Assembly: GCF_004123835.1 (NCBI RefSeq)
Contig: NZ_MZMU01000003.1
Location: 372,001-436,000, forward strand
DNA: 64,000 nucleotides
Reading direction: 5' to 3'
Source of the DNA: Rhizobium leguminosarum
GTDB lineage: Bacteria; Pseudomonadota; Alphaproteobacteria; Rhizobiales; Rhizobiaceae
Below are positions 36,224 through 45,550 of the stretch, in pieces. The translations under genes were made by a program, and so were the position numbers. The stretch's first letter is position 1; every line of letters starts with the position of its first letter. The notes beneath the pieces were generated by a model. It did no database searches and was not told the origin of the DNA. It saw nothing but the letters and a program-made list of their open reading frames with translations.

Positions 36224-38281
36224 TTATCGCCACATGCCGCGCATGCGGGCGCCGACATCGATGCGCACCTGCCGCGCCTGCGCTTGCGCGGCCTCCGATT
36301 TTCCCTGCGGCCAGCTGCAGGCCTCGAAGAACTGCAGCAGCGTCGCGGGAATGAAGCGGCTGCGTGAGGCATAGACATGCCGGTCGCCCTGCGAGTTCTG
36401 CCCATAGGTGAAGAAGCGTTGCGGCACGACGAGGTCGAGACCATCTCGGGCGCGCGTCATCGCCACATAGAGCAGCCGGCGTTCCTCTTCGATTTCGGCG
36501 GTGGTGCCGACGGCGAGATCGCTCGGTATGCATCCGTCGACGACGTTCAGCATAAAGACCCTCGTCCATTCCTGGCCCTTGGCGGAATGGATCGTCGACA
36601 GGATGAGATAGTCTTCGTCGAGAAGCGGCACGCCCGCCTGGTCGCTGGTCGCGTCCGGCGGATCGAGCGTGAGCTCGGTAAGAAAGCGCTCGCGCGAGGC
36701 ATAACCGCTAGCGATCTGCTCGAGCTGCAGCAGATCGGCCTGCCGCGTCGTCGCGTCCTCGTGCAGCCGTTCCAGATGCGGCGCATACCATTGCCGCGCC
36801 AGGCCGATTTCCGCCGGCCAGCCGGCCTTGCCGGATTTCAGCTCCTGCAGCATCGAAACGAACATTGTCCAGTCCTCGCCAGAGCGCGGCGGTGCCGGCA
36901 TGGCGCCAAGAGCAGTAATCGGGCTGGCATCCTCGGCCATCAGATCGAGCGTCTTCTGCGCCGTCGACGGCCCGACGCCCGGCAGGATCTGCATCAGCCG
37001 GAAGCCCGCCACCCGGTCGCGCGGGTTCTGCGCGAAGCGAAGGGCGGCCAGCATGTCCTTCACATGCGCGCTGTCGAGAAACTTCAGCCCGCCGAACTTG
37101 ACGAAGGGAATGTTGCGCCGGGTCAGCTCGACTTCCAGCGGCCCGCTGTGATGCGAGGCGCGGAAGAGCACGGCCTGCTGCTTGAGCTTCAGGCCTTCCT
37201 CGCGGTTGTCGAGCACCATGTCGGTGATGTAGCGCGCCTGCTCGGCCTCGTCGCGCACGGTGACGAGGCGCGGCCGCTCGGATGATTGCCGCTCGGTCCA
37301 GAGATTCTTGGTGAAGCGCTCCGAGGCGAGATCGATGACGGCGTTGGCGGCGGCGAGGATCGGTTGTGTCGAGCGGTAGTTGCGGTCGAGCGTGACGATA
37401 TTGGCGGCCGGGCTGAAGGCGGCGGGAAAATCGAGGATGTTGCGCACGGTCGCGGCACGGAAGGAATAGATCGACTGCGCATCGTCGCCGACGACGGTCA
37501 GCCCCTGGCCGCCGGGCTTCAGCGCCAGCAGGATCGAGGCCTGCAGCCGGTTGGTGTCCTGATATTCGTCGACCAGCACATGGTCGAAGCGGCTGCCGAT
37601 ATCCTCGGCAATCATCGCTTCGCCGACCATCTGCGCCCAGTAGAGCAGCAGATCGTCGTAATCGAGCACGTTCTGGCTCTGCTTGGCCTCGACATAACTG
37701 GCGAAAAGTTCGCGCAGCTGTTTCTCCCACGTCGCGCACCAGGGAAAGACGTCGCGCAGCACGAGGTCGAGCGCGGTTTCCGAATTCACCGCCCTGGAAT
37801 AGATGGCAAGGCAGGTGCCCTTGGTGGGAAAACGGCTTTCCGTCTTCGAGAAACCGAGGTCGTGCCGGAGCAGGTTCATCAGATCGGCACTGTCTTCGCG
37901 GTCGTGGATGGTAAACCCAGGATCGAGACCGATCTGCTCCGCATAATCGCGCAGCAGCCGGGCGCCGATGCCGTGGAAGGTGCCGGACCAGGAAAGCGCA
38001 TCCGCCATGACGCCGGCATTCGCACCAAGCACATTGCGGCAGATGCGCTCGACACGCCGCGCCATCTCGGCGGCGGCCCGGCGCGAGAAGGTCATCAGCA
38101 GGATGCGGCGCGGATCGGCGCCCTTGACGATCAGATGGGCGACCCGATGCGCCAAGGTATTGGTCTTGCCCGAGCCGGCGCCGGCAATGACCAGCAGCGG
38201 CCCGGCAATATGGCTGCCGTCGATGAGCGTGCCGTGCTCGACGGCCATGCGCTGCTGCGGATTGAGCTTTTCGAGATACAT
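36224..38281 (-). CDS. UvrD/PcrA-type ATP-dependent helicase
   Basis: 685 aa, superfamily 1A: motif I AGAGSGKTNT, motif II VDEYQDTN, motif III GDDAQSIYSFRAA, motif IV-like LDRNYRST, motif V STIHSAKGQEW and motif VI VAMTRARDGLDLVVP. The stretch after motif VI ends in short basic sequence without a long Tudor-like tail. It unwinds DNA 3' to 5' in repair or replication. It converges with the HIBCH-like gene. Confidence 0.92.
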   Translation of the reverse strand: MYLEKLNPQQRMAVEHGTLIDGSHIAGPLLVIAGAGSGKTNTLAHRVAHLIVKGADPRRILLMTFSRRAAAEMARRVERICRNVLGANAGVMADALSWSGTFHGIGARLLRDYAEQIGLDPGFTIHDREDSADLMNLLRHDLGFSKTESRFPTKGTCLAIYSRAVNSETALDLVLRDVFPWCATWEKQLRELFASYVEAKQSQNVLDYDDLLLYWAQMVGEAMIAEDIGSRFDHVLVDEYQDTNRLQASILLALKPGGQGLTVVGDDAQSIYSFRAATVRNILDFPAAFSPAANIVTLDRNYRSTQPILAAANAVIDLASERFTKNLWTERQSSERPRLVTVRDEAEQARYITDMVLDNREEGLKLKQQAVLFRASHHSGPLEVELTRRNIPFVKFGGLKFLDSAHVKDMLAALRFAQNPRDRVAGFRLMQILPGVGPSTAQKTLDLMAEDASPITALGAMPAPPRSGEDWTMFVSMLQELKSGKAGWPAEIGLARQWYAPHLERLHEDATTRQADLLQLEQIASGYASRERFLTELTLDPPDATSDQAGVPLLDEDYLILSTIHSAKGQEWTRVFMLNVVDGCIPSDLAVGTTAEIEEERRLLYVAMTRARDGLDLVVPQRFFTYGQNSQGDRHVYASRSRFIPATLLQFFEACSWPQGKSEAAQAQARQVRIDVGARMRGMWR

Positions 38282-38388
38282 CCAGCCGTCCGGTCGGGCT
38301 CCCGCAGAATCACTGGGGAAAGATTAGATGTTCCTTGAATGTTCGCGATTGCCGCCGCTGTCAAGCGATCTGGCGCGCGAGCAACATC

Positions 38389-38655
38389 TCAGTCGGGGAA
38401 ATCCGGACCGATCTCGCGCCGCACCAGCTTCAGGCTGCGGTCGGGCTGAAGGATATAGGTTTCCTCCACGCGCTGTCCCGTCCCGTTGTAGAACTGGTTG
38501 TAGACGGCGCTGCCGACCGGCGACTTGGTGAGCTTCGTTCGCGGCTGGCCGCCATAGGTAATGCTGCCGGGAATGGGTTCCAGCGCCGGCGTATCGGCCG
38601 AGGAGCAGCCGGCAAGCAATGCCCCGGCAAACAAGGCGGGCAGAAGCGCTTTCAT
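38389..38655 (-). CDS. Small lipoprotein of unknown function
   Basis: 88 aa starting MKALLPALFAGALLAGCSS; lipobox LAGC gives a mature N-terminal Cys at 17. The mature part holds YGGQPRTKLTKSPVGSAVYNQF and an acidic C-terminus. ATG 38655 has an AAGGA site; the longer open frame upstream lacks a signal. It is probably outer-membrane anchored. No function is known to me. Confidence 0.75.
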   Translation of the reverse strand: MKALLPALFAGALLAGCSSADTPALEPIPGSITYGGQPRTKLTKSPVGSAVYNQFYNGTGQRVEETYILQPDRSLKLVRREIGPDFPD

Positions 38656-38830
38656 CGTCGTCGTCCTTTTTCGATTGCAGCCAGATATGGAAGCCGCGGC
38701 GCCGTTCGCCAAGGTAGCCCGTGCCACGGCGCAGGCATCGCTGTCGAACAGGCTCTTCTTTTCCGGGGGACGCAACGAATGCGTCGCTGCGGCGTTGACA
38801 GACATCAACCAACATCAGGAAACGTTCACG

Positions 38831-39091
38831 GTGCTCGGCTTTCCAGCATTCACGGGGCATGACGAGCCCGGCCGGCAGGGCCACAGCGATGCCGCGACGC
38901 GGGCCTCGGTGGAGAGCGCGCTTCATGCGGCCGCCGATATCGAAGCCGGCGAAATCACCGTCAGCATATCGGGCTCCTATGTCATCCTCGAAGGTTTCGT
39001 GCGCCGGCGGGGCGATGTCGAGCGGGCGATCGAGATCGCCGAGGGCGTCGTCGGCCGAGGCTATGTGCGTGGTCGCCTGCTGCGACGCTAA
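38831..39091 (+). CDS. BON domain protein
   Basis: The C-terminal ~60 residues (ATRASVESALHAAADIE, then EITVSISGSYVILEGFV) form a BON domain, a phospholipid- or protein-binding fold of envelope proteins. The frame is open from 38561. GTG 38831, with AGGAAA upstream, gives an 86-aa product without a signal peptide. ATG 38687 is another possible start. Confidence 0.6.
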   Translation: MLGFPAFTGHDEPGRQGHSDAATRASVESALHAAADIEAGEITVSISGSYVILEGFVRRRGDVERAIEIAEGVVGRGYVRGRLLRR

Positions 39092-39094
39092 TGC

Positions 39095-39135
39095 ATGTCG
39101 CCTAAAACTGTGCAGCGGTTTTAGGACAACGACAT
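39095..39135. repeat. Rhizobial palindromic element
   Basis: ATGTCG-CCTAAAAC-TGTGCAGCG-GTTTTAGG-ACAA-CGACAT: inner arms CCTAAAAC/GTTTTAGG exact, outer arms ATGTCG/CGACAT exact. The same unit, diverged, follows yacG and the second glycine-rich gene. Confidence 0.75.
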
Positions 39136-39256
39136 CAAATAAAAGTCCGGCGAGGAGAGGCTGCGCCGATCTGCGCGCATGTCATTGCGATCCATGAAGG
39201 GAACCAAAATACCCTTCCGCGTGTTGAAAGGCCGGACCTAAACGCTGGAGACTCTC

Positions 39257-39520
39257 ATGCAGTTGCTTCCTCGCCTCTGGGCAACGACCTTGATAGTGGG
39301 TTGCGGTGTCCTTGCCGGCTCCGCCCATGCCTCGCTGGAAACCGGCACGAATTATTCCGCTTTGCCGAAGGACCAGATCGCCCTCAACGAATATACCGGG
39401 GCCGTCGCCTGCCAGCCGGTAGAGCCGCACTATCTCCCCTCCTTCATCCGCGCGGCGGACGGCACGATCATCGGCGTCGGTTATGTCGAGATCGAGAATG
39501 AGAGCGGCGCGGATTGCTGA
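39257..39520 (+). CDS. Small exported protein of unknown function
   Basis: 87 aa with a Sec signal peptide (LWATTLIVGCGVLAGSAHA, cleavage near residue 25), then a short mature part LETGTNYSALPKDQIALNEY that ends ESGADC. A GAGACTCTC stretch precedes the start. I do not recognise a family; it is probably periplasmic. Confidence 0.6.
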   Translation: MQLLPRLWATTLIVGCGVLAGSAHASLETGTNYSALPKDQIALNEYTGAVACQPVEPHYLPSFIRAADGTIIGVGYVEIENESGADC

Positions 39521-39761
39521 AAAAAGGCGGTCCTGCTCGGGCGAGGCTCGCCTGCGTTTCCGCAGAGAGTACCGAGCCTCTAACCATCATCATGATGGCT
39601 GGCCATCTTCTATGAATACACCTGTACCAGGCGCAACGCCCTTTGCACCAAAACCCGGCACGCATTTGTTGCAGGGTTAAACTAAAATTAAAGCATTGTG
39701 CCGTTCCGGCACGCTTGCGCGCCCAGAAGGCGAAAATCGCCCGAAATTCCTTGCCGAAGTG
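39521..39761. other. Intergenic region
   Basis: I see no gene in this stretch. It includes a GTGCCG-TT-CGGCAC hairpin at about 39699-39712, downstream of the DUF982 gene on the minus strand. Confidence 0.4.
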
Positions 39762-40004
39762 CTAATGCAACTTCAGCTTCGCCTCTTCGGCGGCCGCCAG
39801 AAACTCGGCCCTTGCTTCTTCCACGCTCTTGCGCCCATCGAGCGCTGCCCGGCAGGCGCTGCGGGCCTTGATATAACGAAGCCCGCGCACACTCGGCCAG
39901 AGATCCGCCAGGCATTTCAGCGCATCGAATGGCCCATTGACCGTTCGTGCATCGGCACCTTCAAAACCAACCTTGACCGGGCTGTTCCATCTTTCAGTTG
40001 CCAT
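39762..40004 (-). CDS. DUF982 family protein
   Basis: 80 aa, MATERWNSPVKVGFEG then VNGPFDALKCLADLWPS and ARSACRAALDGRKSVEEAR, the Rhizobiales-restricted DUF982 pattern. The GGAGGA site fixes ATG 40004. These proteins are abundant in rhizobia, often near mobile or stress genes, and have no assigned function. Confidence 0.82.
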   Translation of the reverse strand: MATERWNSPVKVGFEGADARTVNGPFDALKCLADLWPSVRGLRYIKARSACRAALDGRKSVEEARAEFLAAAEEAKLKLH

Positions 40005-40110
40005 CGACGCTCCTCCACGATTTTCGACAGAAACGAAGTGCAGCATCTCCCAGTTCCTCCGGGGAGACTTTGCGATAGTTAATACTCTAGCGTGATTTTC
40101 ACGGTCAGCA

Positions 40111-40443
40111 ATGGTGGAATGGATTGCGGCTGGTGGGGCGAATTGTCTGCTTGATGAGATGGACCGAGTGATGAGTACGGGGATCACGCGTCCAGAAGCC
40201 GGCGTAGCGGTTGAATTTGCTGTCTTCCGCTTGCGCGAACGTAACCGATGTTCGGTGCGGGCAAAAATCGAATGGCTGCGGGACGAAACAGACGAAAACA
40301 TTAATAGATTCCGCGCAGAGATTTTGTCTCACATTTCTTTAGCTTTGATTAGCCGGTATTGTGGCGCTTCGGATAAACCCGAACTGCGCCGATTGACAAA
40401 CCGACGATCTAAAAAGCAAATGGCCCCATACTTGAAAGCATGA
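40111..40443 (+). CDS. Doubtful hypothetical protein, 110 aa
   Basis: An open frame with a plausible middle (RAKIEWLRDETDENINRF) but no convincing ribosome site, and its end runs through a hairpin that looks like the terminator of the opposite gene. Base composition is lower in GC than in the flanks. It may be a relic of the accessory segment. Confidence 0.22.
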   Translation: MVEWIAAGGANCLLDEMDRVMSTGITRPEAGVAVEFAVFRLRERNRCSVRAKIEWLRDETDENINRFRAEILSHISLALISRYCGASDKPELRRLTNRRSKKQMAPYLKA

Positions 40444-40450
40444 GGCCATT
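40411..40450 (-). terminator. Rho-independent terminator of the nuclease-NTPase gene
   Basis: On the minus strand AATGGCC ... GGCCATT form a stem with further CAT/ATG pairing inside, followed by TGCTTTTT. It lies 38 bases past a second stop codon (40488-40490) in the same frame as the 882-aa gene, and about 190 bases past the actual stop. Confidence 0.65.
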
Positions 40451-40487
40451 CACTGTGATAGGTTTCCCAGAAAATCAGTTCATCTCA

Positions 40488-40643
40488 CTAACTACGATTA
40501 GCAGTTGGACCGAAGTTTGCAACATCTACGATATTGCCGTAAAGTGCGACCCAAGGAACGTCTTGCTCCTTGCGATTTCGCTCTCTAATTAACCAGCGCT
40601 TTTCGCCTGTCAAGTGAAAAATGCTGGCAATCGGATTGTAGCG
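40488..40643 (-). other. In-frame coding-like extension after the 882-aa stop
   Basis: Immediately after the TGA at 40644-40646 the same frame continues for 51 sense codons to TAG 40488. It reads RYNPIASIFHLTGEKRW.. ..NRKEQDVPWVALYGNI, with ordinary protein-like composition. No ribosome site or good start is visible. The gene may have been longer and been cut by a nonsense change, or this may be chance. Confidence 0.35.
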
Positions 40644-43292
40644 TCATTCAACCGGTGACGTAAAGCCCAAATGAATTTTCCTGGTCATCGGTTCCACGCT
40701 TTTGATATTTACGCGGATCTGCATTCCCGTCGTCAATTGGCCTCTGATCGGCAGCGGAACGTCTTTAGTTAATAGGAGGCCGCTCACCTTGTCAGAAAAA
40801 TCAATAAAAAAGCCGTATGGCTGCTTCCTAGCCAAAGTTACCACATGCTCTGATCCGACTTTCAGCTCCTCAGCAGCTCTTAGCCATGGGGCCAGCCCAG
40901 TTTCTTCAGCAAGATTCTCCAAGGACGCTATCGCGTCCTTAAAACCCGGAAGAGTTATTTCCGCGCCGTTGGCTAAATACGAGATATGTTGGGCTAGCTT
41001 CTCAGAGCGACTGCGGAAGTAGTCGATGCAAACCGAAGCATTAGCAACCGTAGCAACAAGCGAAAACTGCTTCTCTGCATCTGCAAGACGCTCGGCGATG
41101 GACCTCGCGACACTTTCGACCTCAAATGAGGAGTCTTCCGCGAGAGCAGCCCAGTAGTTGGCATCTGTTAGAAGATTGAGATGGACAACTCCTGCAGGAG
41201 AAATTTTTACCAAGGTCTCGCGAGCAATTGCAAGTCGAAAGTCCTCTGTCAGAATGCAGTGTGCGTTGACAAGAAACTCAAGTTCCCGCAGTGCAACGTC
41301 TTCCTCAATGCCTACTCGCGACAGATCAGCAAGAAGATCAGTAACTCTGAAATAACCGTCAAGTTTAGTGGGTCCAGATTTTGAGATGCGCTCATTTAAC
41401 CAAGCCAGTAATAATATCCTGCTAAAGCCCATAGCTGCGTCTGGGTGAAGCTCGCTCTGTACAATGTTTTTGATATAAGATTCTTTATTGCTGAAAAAAC
41501 GCTTATTACGGCGAAGCAAGACGCGCATGATGACGTGCAGGGGTATTTTGTGGTTTCCCTTAGAGCTTTTGATACTAAAAATCTCGCTCTCGGGGATGTG
41601 GCCACTGTTACAAATTTCCAAGAAGAGCTCAAACGCTCGTCGAATGTTTCGCCCTGCTAGCCCGAGCAAAAGGCGGCTCACCGTTCGGTCGTTGACAAAA
41701 ATTGACGCAACAATCGAAGCAAGATAACGACCTTGATCACTTGAGGCGTAGTCTACGTGCATTGAGTTGGGCAACTCGTAGCGAAGATTTTTGGGCGCGC
41801 TCGAAGAGATCTCGTCAAGTGCCATTTGAACTCTTTTCACTAGCACTTCATGGAAGTCGGGTGGCTCTACCCTGAAAACTAAGTCCTTTAGTGCGGTGTC
41901 CAGCGGTGGTTCATCACGATGATGATCATATGTTTCTTCGCGAAGTGGCAGAATAACGAGACTGCGAAATTCAGCTTTAATCCATTGGGCCGCCTGAAAC
42001 ATTAGAAGCTGTTCGTCGCGAGTCCGCTTGTCGCAATTATCCAAAACGATAATTACCAGCTTGCCCTTCTCTCCGCCGCAAAAGCGGCAATAGCACATGG
42101 TCGTCTTATGCAGATCCGCTTGTTGTTTCCCGAGATCTTCTGCTAGCATACGGTTGTACTCCGCCGGGTCTGAGTACAGCTTTCCTTTGCCTTTGCGGAA
42201 AGCGTTCACCTCTACTGAGTAAAGAGACGTTAAAGTTTCCAGTTCTTCGAAATCTAAATCCGGGTGCTGGCTTTGGATGCTGCTAATAATCTCGTGTCGT
42301 AGCCAGTCGTAAATCTCGGTCGGCGATCCCGGTGCGAGATTCATGTTGAGATGAACCCATAGGGTTTTCGATCGCAGATCCGCGTCTAATGCAACTTCCT
42401 GCACATAATCGATAAAGGTGGATTTCCCAGACCCCACACTTCCGACTACCAGCATCACCTGCTTTTCGAGTTCGCGGCCGCGGCCTAGCGTATCGATGAA
42501 AACCTTTGGCTTCGTGGTGTCCTCAATGAGTCGCGCAGATGTGTGAGAATGGGGGACCGAGGCGCGAATTAATTTATCGATCGGCTTAAGATAACGATTT
42601 CGACTACCAGATTGTACATATGCCTTCGTCACGACCTTTGCTCTGTCGGCGCGGCTTTCAGGCTGAAATATGAACCGAAGGTTGTCCGCCAGGGTCGCTC
42701 CGAAGGAATTCCGAGACATGGCTTCATCTGCAATGGATGGCCCTCCCAACATTGACTTCGGCCGATATTTTCGTTTCGACTTCGTCTTTAGCTTAATGGC
42801 CGCCAGCTTTTGCTGAAGCGCAGTCTGGCTGAGAAGATCCTGCAAGTCAGCAAGGCCTCGGGAGTGTGGCTCCAGATCGATAGTTTTTATTTTGATATCG
42901 GGCTCTGCCGAGTTCGGATGACCTGCCCAAACCTGTTCAGCATTGACAGCAATGACTACCGTCACAGGGTTAACATCCCGCTGAAAAATCGCATTCAACT
43001 CGTTGGCATATAGTCGGGCTTCTCGGTAGGCTGCAATCAGATCAGCGCCAGGTTCTTTGGCTTCAATTACACAAAGCGGATATCCCTCACCCACAATGAT
43101 GTAGTCGGGAAAGTAGCTTTTTAGATCTGTGCCTTTACCGATATCGAACTTGCGGATGTTGCGTTTCGTCACGACATTTTCGGGCCGCATGCCTAAGCCA
43201 TGAGGGTGCGGCGTAGTAAGCAGTGGATAGATGATCTTTTGCTCTACGTCGCTTTCGCTCTTCAGATCTTTCAAGGAAATTGCCTGGTCCAT
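40644..43292 (-). CDS. PD-(D/E)XK nuclease-like / P-loop NTPase / S1-domain protein, candidate defence factor
   Basis: 882 aa. The N-terminal 1-150 resembles the type I restriction HsdR N-domain: E17, then D63 in FPDYIIV and E77-A-K79 in CVIEAKEPG, a PD-(D/E)XK layout. The P-loop is GSVGSGKST (284-292), and Walker B is VIIVLDNCDKR with D418. Just before it sit C400, C402 and C405, a possible partial zinc site. A helical region follows, as in STAND/KAP-like ATPases. Residues about 810-877 match an S1-type OB fold (GSEHVVTLARKQPYGFFIDF). GC and codon use are lower than in the neighbours. It is a single gene beside tRNA-Thr with no recognisable methylase or specificity partner. Function is inference. 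Confidence 0.75.
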   Translation of the reverse strand: MDQAISLKDLKSESDVEQKIIYPLLTTPHPHGLGMRPENVVTKRNIRKFDIGKGTDLKSYFPDYIIVGEGYPLCVIEAKEPGADLIAAYREARLYANELNAIFQRDVNPVTVVIAVNAEQVWAGHPNSAEPDIKIKTIDLEPHSRGLADLQDLLSQTALQQKLAAIKLKTKSKRKYRPKSMLGGPSIADEAMSRNSFGATLADNLRFIFQPESRADRAKVVTKAYVQSGSRNRYLKPIDKLIRASVPHSHTSARLIEDTTKPKVFIDTLGRGRELEKQVMLVVGSVGSGKSTFIDYVQEVALDADLRSKTLWVHLNMNLAPGSPTEIYDWLRHEIISSIQSQHPDLDFEELETLTSLYSVEVNAFRKGKGKLYSDPAEYNRMLAEDLGKQQADLHKTTMCYCRFCGGEKGKLVIIVLDNCDKRTRDEQLLMFQAAQWIKAEFRSLVILPLREETYDHHRDEPPLDTALKDLVFRVEPPDFHEVLVKRVQMALDEISSSAPKNLRYELPNSMHVDYASSDQGRYLASIVASIFVNDRTVSRLLLGLAGRNIRRAFELFLEICNSGHIPESEIFSIKSSKGNHKIPLHVIMRVLLRRNKRFFSNKESYIKNIVQSELHPDAAMGFSRILLLAWLNERISKSGPTKLDGYFRVTDLLADLSRVGIEEDVALRELEFLVNAHCILTEDFRLAIARETLVKISPAGVVHLNLLTDANYWAALAEDSSFEVESVARSIAERLADAEKQFSLVATVANASVCIDYFRSRSEKLAQHISYLANGAEITLPGFKDAIASLENLAEETGLAPWLRAAEELKVGSEHVVTLARKQPYGFFIDFSDKVSGLLLTKDVPLPIRGQLTTGMQIRVNIKSVEPMTRKIHLGFTSPVE

Positions 43293-43619
43293 GTTTTCAC
43301 CGCCACACTACTGGTAGAAAAGTATTATGACGATGCAACGTAAAAGTCATCGGCGGAGCGGAACGTCCAACAGCTTTTTGTGAGAAATGACGCGTTTCAA
43401 CATCGGCGAGGGGAAATGCTCAGCAAGGCGCCATTTGGCCTTGGTTAAGCTTCTCAATCTTCCCAAGATGAAGATGTGATCTTAAGTCTCACATGAACAT
43501 CCTAAGAACAGACTGCGGAATCTGCGTGCAATTCGCGTTCTGTTCTGCTGTTCCAGCGTTTCGCACATGTTGGCGCAAACCACTGTTACAGTCTTCCGAT
43601 TGATTTAATTCAAAAAAAC
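43293..43619. other. Promoter region and boundary of the accessory segment
   Basis: 327 AT-richer bases between the nuclease-NTPase gene and tRNA-Thr. They must contain that gene's promoter. I see no integrase, no clear repeat of the tRNA 3' end, and no convincing small gene; a 30-codon plus-strand frame at 43387 is not supported. Confidence 0.4.
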
Positions 43620-43694
43620 TGGTGCTGCCGAGTGGGATTGAACCACCGACCTCACCCTTACCAAGGGTGTGCTCTACCACTGAGCTACGGCAGC
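43620..43694 (-). tRNA. tRNA-Thr (GGT)
   Basis: On the minus strand GCTGCCG pairs with CGGCAGC as acceptor stem. The D arm is GCTC-AGTGGTA-GAGC, the anticodon stem CACCC/GGGTG holds loop TTGGTAA with anticodon GGT, and the T arm is GGTGG-TTCAATC-CCACT. The CCA end is encoded (TGG at 43620-43622). The accessory segment abuts its 3' side. Confidence 0.96.
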
Positions 43695-43847
43695 AGGACC
43701 AGTACCCGTGCGAGCCGGGTGGCTCAATCGCGAGAACGGGGGGCTATTGCCACAGCTTGGCGGCCAGCGCAAGCCGCAAATTCCAACTTCGCGTCGATTG
43801 GGATGAAGGGCCTTTTGGATTGGTGCGATTTCGGCTAATCCTGTCGC

Positions 43848-44042
43848 ATGAATGAAAAGACCGAAACCGGCCAGCAGAGCCGCAAACAGGCGATCGAGGC
43901 ACAGGCAAAACTGCGCCGCGAGCGTGCCGCCGAAAAGCTCAGGGAAAATCTGGGGCGACGCAAACAGCAGGTCCGCGCCCGCCGTTCCGGCCAAGCCGAC
44001 GAAACAAATGGGCTGCCCGCCGCAAAATTGGACGAATCGTAA
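43848..44042 (+). CDS. Small charged protein upstream of murA
   Basis: 64 aa, almost wholly Lys/Arg/Glu/Gln/Ala (SRKQAIEAQAKLRRERAAEK), predicted to be one long helix. No signal or membrane segment. Codon use fits the chromosome. It precedes murA by 107 bases in the same direction. Function unknown. Confidence 0.6.
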   Translation: MNEKTETGQQSRKQAIEAQAKLRRERAAEKLRENLGRRKQQVRARRSGQADETNGLPAAKLDES

Positions 44043-44149
44043 TGTTCCGTCCGTCGCGAATTGAAGCGTGTCGATAAATCCCCTAAACACCTCACTCCTT
44101 ATTCCAAGGCAGAACTTTCAGGAAAGGCGGGCGCTGCCCGTAAGCGCAC

Positions 44150-45442
44150 ATGGATCGTATCAGAATCGTCGGCGGTAATGAGCTGAATGGCATCATTCCG
44201 ATTTCCGGCGCCAAGAATGCCGCACTGCCGCTGATGATCGCCTCGCTTCTGACCAGCGATACGCTGACGCTCGAAAACGTGCCGCATCTGGCCGATGTCG
44301 AATTGCTGATGCGCATCCTCGGCAATCACGGCGTCGATGTCGCCGTCAACGGCCGCCGCGAGCGCCAGGAAGATTCCTATTCGCGCACGATCCACTTCAC
44401 CTGCCGCACCATCGTCGATACGACCGCATCCTATGAACTGGTTTCGAAGATGCGCGCCTCCTTCTGGGTCATCGGCCCGCTGCTGGCACGCGAAGGCCAT
44501 TGCCGCGTTTCGCTGCCGGGCGGCTGTGCCATCGGCACGCGCCCCGTCGATCTCTTCATCGAAGGCCTGACGGCGCTCGGCGCGACCATGGAGATCGATG
44601 CCGGTTATATCAACGCCAAGGCCCCGGCTGGCGGCCTGATCGGCGCGCGCTACACCTTCCCGAAGGTCTCCGTCGGCGCCACCCATGTGATGATGATGGC
44701 GGCAACGCTTGCCCGCGGCACGACGGTGATCGGCAATGCCGCCCGCGAGCCTGAGGTCGTCGATCTCGCCAACTGCCTGAACGCCATGGGCGCCAAGATA
44801 TCGGGCGCGGGTACCGCGACGATCACCATCGAAGGCGTCACCTCGCTCTCCGGCGCCCGCCATCGCGTCCTGCCGGATCGCATCGAGACCGGCACCTATG
44901 CCATGGCCGTCGCCATGGCAGGCGGCGACGTCGTGCTCGAAAATACCGACGTGGCGCTGCTCGAAACCGCGGTGGAAACGCTGCGCCGCGCCGGCGCGGA
45001 AATCTCGTCGACCAACAATGGCATGCGCATCAAGCGCAATGGCGCCGGCATCAGGCCAGTCGATATCGTCACCGATCCTTTCCCGGGCTTCCCGACCGAT
45101 CTGCAGGCGCAGTTCATGGCGCTGATGACCCGTTCTTCAGGCGTCTCGCATGTCACCGAGACCATCTTCGAAAACCGTTTCATGCATGTGCAGGAGCTTG
45201 CCCGCCTCGGCGCCAGGATCTCGCTGTCCGGCCAGACGGCGAAGATCGAGGGTGTCGAGCGCCTGCGCGGTGCGCCGGTCATGGCGACCGATCTGCGCGC
45301 CTCCGTCTCGCTCGTCATCGCCGGCCTTGCCGCCGAGGGCGAAACCACGGTCTCCCGCGTCTATCACCTCGACCGCGGTTTCGAGCGGCTCGAGGAGAAG
45401 CTGACCCGCTGCGGCGCCATCGTCGAGCGCATCAGCGAGTAA
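44150..45442 (+). CDS. murA: UDP-N-acetylglucosamine 1-carboxyvinyltransferase
   Basis: 430 aa. The first committed step of peptidoglycan synthesis, transferring enolpyruvate from PEP. PEP-binding Lys is in [11 protein letters not shown], the catalytic Cys126 in [11 protein letters not shown], and QAQFMALM and the C-terminal GLAAEGET loop are present. Cys (not Asp) at the active site suggests ordinary fosfomycin susceptibility of the enzyme. First gene of the conserved block to infA. Confidence 0.95.
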   Translation: MDRIRIVGGNELNGIIPISGAKNAALPLMIASLLTSDTLTLENVPHLADVELLMRILGNHGVDVAVNGRRERQEDSYSRTIHFTCRTIVDTTASYELVSKMRASFWVIGPLLAREGHCRVSLPGGCAIGTRPVDLFIEGLTALGATMEIDAGYINAKAPAGGLIGARYTFPKVSVGATHVMMMAATLARGTTVIGNAAREPEVVDLANCLNAMGAKISGAGTATITIEGVTSLSGARHRVLPDRIETGTYAMAVAMAGGDVVLENTDVALLETAVETLRRAGAEISSTNNGMRIKRNGAGIRPVDIVTDPFPGFPTDLQAQFMALMTRSSGVSHVTETIFENRFMHVQELARLGARISLSGQTAKIEGVERLRGAPVMATDLRASVSLVIAGLAAEGETTVSRVYHLDRGFERLEEKLTRCGAIVERISE

Positions 45443-45550
45443 GCACCGTTCATCCCGGTTGCGTAATTGGTCGCCGCGCCTTATTTCCCTTGTCTGACGC
45501 ATCGCCATTCCGGCGGTGCCCGGCCTAGGCTGGTAATGGGATGAGGCTGA

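Noticed and set aside
40644..43292. Type I restriction HsdR subunit
   Set aside because: The N-domain is similar, but the DEAD/DEAH helicase motor motifs are absent and no hsdM or hsdS gene is present.
43489..43680. 63-codon minus-strand frame overlapping tRNA-Thr
   Set aside because: It starts inside the tRNA and reads through it; a common artefact of tRNA sequence.
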